Positions 6,079 to 7,317 of a stretch of DNA of 7,317 bases are shown here, one piece after another. The position numbers and the translations under genes are program-made. The notes beneath the pieces were generated by a model. That model was not told the origin of the DNA and did no database searches. It saw only the letters and a list, made by a program, of their open reading frames with translations. The DNA comes from Clostridiales bacterium (GTDB lineage Bacteria > Bacillota > Clostridia > Christensenellales > Aristaeellaceae). Positions within the stretch are counted from its first letter, which is position 1; every line of letters begins with the position of its first letter. The stretch covers positions 1 through 7,317 of the forward strand of contig JAAZBR010000070.1 of the NCBI GenBank assembly GCA_012513735.1. The letters are read 5' to 3'.

Positions 6079-7110
6079 ATGGCCGGAAACAGACGAAGCG
6101 GGCTGGGGGCAGCCCTTGTGTTGGTGCCCGCCCTGCTGCTTGTTGCAGCGATTGCCTTTTTCACCCTCCAGACCAATTCACTGAACAAAGCCTATCAGGC
6201 CGAGGCAGCCATCACACCGGCGCCCACGCTGTCGCCTCCCGCCATATACGCAAAGCCCACCGAGGCCTTGCTGCGCAATGGCTCCATCGGTACTGAGGTA
6301 CAGCAGCTCCAGTGGCGCCTGCAGCAATTGGGTTACTATCAAGGGGAAATTGACGGGCATTTTGGCGGCGGCACAAAAAGCAGCGTTGTTCTGTTTCAAC
6401 AGCAGCATGGTCTGGAGCCGGACGGCATGGCAGGCCCGGATACCCTGGCGGCCATCTTCAGCGACCAGGCGCACCAGCTACAGGTCACGCCCCAGCCTGT
6501 ACTGCCCGGCAACAGCGCCGATCTTCCCCTTTTGGTGAACCGGAAGCGCGAGCTGCCCCAGGGCTACCAGCCTCCCGATTTAATCAGCTTGAAGGGATAC
6601 GTGCCTGACGGGCTGTTGATTTTGAAGGATGAGGGCGTGCGCGCCTCCCGGTCAGCGGTGGACGCGCTGGTCAAAATGATTCAGGCCGCCAAGGCGGCAG
6701 GGCTGGATACCTGGCAGGTTAGTGAGGGATACCGCACGCTGGACAAGCAGCAGCAGCTATTTGACAACCAGGTCAAAATCTATATGGAAGAAGATCAACT
6801 CAGCGAGACACAGGCGCGCACCGCAACAGATAAGACAGTCGCCCGGCCCGGCACCAGCGAGCACCACACCGGGCTTGCCTTTGACCTAACGGTGCCCGGC
6901 TACTACTTTGGCGATACGCCCCAGGCCGAGTGGCTGGCAGATAACTGCTGGAACTATGGGTTTATCCTGCGCTATACCGCTAACAAGGAGGACATTACCG
7001 GCTTCCTGCCCGAGCCCTGGCATGTGCGGTATGTGGGCAAAGATCACGCAGTGTTTATGAAAAACAACAACCTGGCCCTAGAAGAATACCTGGCGCTGTA
7101 CAACCGCTAA
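6079..7110 (+). CDS. Membrane-anchored peptidoglycan-binding VanY-type D,D-carboxypeptidase
   Basis: This 343-residue protein has a basic N-terminus (AGNRRSG), one hydrophobic segment at about 10-30 that should anchor it with the rest outside, and a Pro-rich linker (45-60). A PG_binding_1 domain follows at about 65-128 (GTEVQQLQWRLQQLGYY, DGHFGGGTKSSVVLFQQQHGLEPDGMAGPDTL). A VanY/M15B peptidase domain covers about 165-343. Its key residues are visible: R219 in SEGYRT, the zinc motif SEHHTGLAFD with H262 and D269, and E312 and H315 in EPWH. Such enzymes trim the terminal D-Ala from muropeptide stems. No lipobox or clear signal-peptidase site is seen. GGAGGG lies about 7 nt before the ATG. No vanR/vanS/vanH/vanA-like genes lie in view, so a wall-remodelling role is more likely than glycopeptide resistance. 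Confidence 0.93.
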   Translation: MAGNRRSGLGAALVLVPALLLVAAIAFFTLQTNSLNKAYQAEAAITPAPTLSPPAIYAKPTEALLRNGSIGTEVQQLQWRLQQLGYYQGEIDGHFGGGTKSSVVLFQQQHGLEPDGMAGPDTLAAIFSDQAHQLQVTPQPVLPGNSADLPLLVNRKRELPQGYQPPDLISLKGYVPDGLLILKDEGVRASRSAVDALVKMIQAAKAAGLDTWQVSEGYRTLDKQQQLFDNQVKIYMEEDQLSETQARTATDKTVARPGTSEHHTGLAFDLTVPGYYFGDTPQAEWLADNCWNYGFILRYTANKEDITGFLPEPWHVRYVGKDHAVFMKNNNLALEEYLALYNR

Positions 7111-7134
7111 ACCGCTGGACCTAATACTCAGGTA

Positions 7135-7149
7135 AAACGGTAACGCATC
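7135..7149 (+). repeat. Left arm of the 15-bp perfect inverted repeat
   Basis: AAACGGTAACGCATC is the exact reverse complement of 7260-7274. It begins 25 nt after the stop of the carboxypeptidase gene. The flanking bases do not extend the match on either side. Confidence 0.95.
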
Positions 7150-7195
7150 CAAAGCGGTGTGGGTTCTTGCTCCGCTGCAAGGAGCAGATGAGGAA

Positions 7196-7214
7196 GGCGT
7201 AGCAGCGCTACGCC
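7196..7214. repeat. Apical 8-bp perfect hairpin
   Basis: GGCGTAGC (7196-7203) pairs with GCTACGCC (7207-7214) around a 3-nt AGC loop. It sits at the centre of the larger palindromic element, flanked by purine-rich GATGAGGAA on the left and GACCGAGC on the right. It has no following T-run, so it is not a conventional terminator. Confidence 0.85.
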
Positions 7215-7259
7215 GACCGAGCAGTCGACACAACAGCGGGGCAAAAACACCGGCGTGAC

Positions 7260-7274
7260 GATGCGTTACCGTTT
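7260..7274 (-). repeat. Right arm of the 15-bp perfect inverted repeat
   Basis: GATGCGTTACCGTTT matches the left arm perfectly in reverse complement. Its outer end overlaps a second, shorter inverted repeat (7270-7276 with 7304-7310), so the two pairings cannot both form. Confidence 0.95.
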
Positions 7275-7310
7275 GGAACGAGTATAATTACAACAATGCC
7301 CTCCCAAACG
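7270..7310. repeat. 7-bp inverted repeat around an AT-rich -10-like segment
   Basis: CGTTTGG (7270-7276) is the reverse complement of CCAAACG (7304-7310). The 27 nt between them include TATAAT on the plus strand (7283-7288) and TATACT on the minus strand (7281-7286). Neither -10 has a good -35. The left arm overlaps the right arm of the 15-bp repeat. It may be regulatory or coincidental. Confidence 0.4.
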
Positions 7311-7317
7311 CCGGAAG

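Larger units (their letters stand above)
7135..7274. ncRNA. Candidate structured RNA or small palindromic repeat element
   Basis: A roughly 140-nt stretch is bounded by perfect 15-bp inverted repeats (7135-7149 and 7260-7274). Inside them are 7155-7160 pairing with 7247-7252 (6 bp), 7167-7177 pairing with 7234-7244 (11 pairs including one wobble), and an apical hairpin 7196-7203/7207-7214 (8 perfect bp). The arms nest in order, so the whole region can fold into one long interrupted hairpin. One position favours transcription of each strand through a G-U wobble, so the strand is undecided. No open frame of note fills it, and no clear target-site duplication flanks it. It may be a non-coding RNA or a MITE-like repeat; I did not recognise a named family. 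Confidence 0.5.

Noticed and set aside
5976..6188. A 71-codon N-terminal extension of the HAD phosphatase.
   Set aside because: The extension overlaps the divergent promoters and the start of the carboxypeptidase gene. A GTG with AGGAGG gives the normal family N-terminus.
7125..7285. Target-site duplications flanking the 140-nt element that would prove a transposon-like origin.
   Set aside because: The flanks (GGTA on the left, GGAA on the right) do not give a convincing direct repeat.
7296..7317. ATG at 7296 opening a frame to the right edge, following TATAAT by 7 nt, possibly a leaderless gene start.
   Set aside because: Only seven codons are visible, there is no Shine-Dalgarno and no -35 at proper spacing, so it cannot be told from chance.

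Overview
The window looks like chromosome from an anaerobic, fairly GC-rich Firmicutes lineage, most likely a Clostridia relative. The reasons are strong AGGAGG-type ribosome binding sites, sigma-A style promoters, an 8-iron bacterial ferredoxin, a ybaB-recR pair, and a membrane-anchored PG-binding/VanY carboxypeptidase of the kind common in spore-forming clades. The genus cannot be fixed from the sequence alone. No transposase, integrase, phage gene, CRISPR array, tRNA or rRNA was seen.

Region 1 (1-5004, all minus strand) is a tightly packed run of genes. In transcription order these are a TrmN6/YfiC-like methyltransferase, DNA topoisomerase III (topB), the YbaB/EbfC nucleoid protein, recR, a thymidine kinase (tdk), and rmuC, which runs off the left edge. 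Most junctions overlap or nearly touch: ATGA between the methyltransferase and topB, 1 nt between ybaB and recR, TAATG between recR and tdk, and an 8-nt overlap between tdk and rmuC. A strong extended -10 promoter sits in the only real gap (2006-2080), so ybaB-recR-tdk-rmuC can be transcribed alone. The theme is DNA topology, recombinational repair and dTMP salvage. The usual dnaX partner of ybaB-recR is not directly upstream; topB is there instead.

Region 2 (5005-5327) holds a small 2[4Fe-4S] ferredoxin with its own near-consensus promoter and an intrinsic terminator. The terminator's U-tract runs directly into the Shine-Dalgarno of the methyltransferase gene, an arrangement that suggests read-through or attenuation control of the genes behind it.

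Region 3 (5328-7110) is a divergent pair: a HAD phosphatase of the phosphoglycolate phosphatase type on the minus strand, and a membrane-anchored peptidoglycan-binding D,D-carboxypeptidase on the plus strand. Their promoters are nearly back to back, with a small palindrome between the -35 boxes.

Region 4 (7111-7317) has no supported gene. It contains the most unexplained signal in the window: a roughly 140-nt element bounded by perfect 15-bp inverted repeats, with further nested complementary arms and an apical 8-bp hairpin. It is either a structured non-coding RNA or a small palindromic mobile repeat. I could not assign it to a named family by eye.
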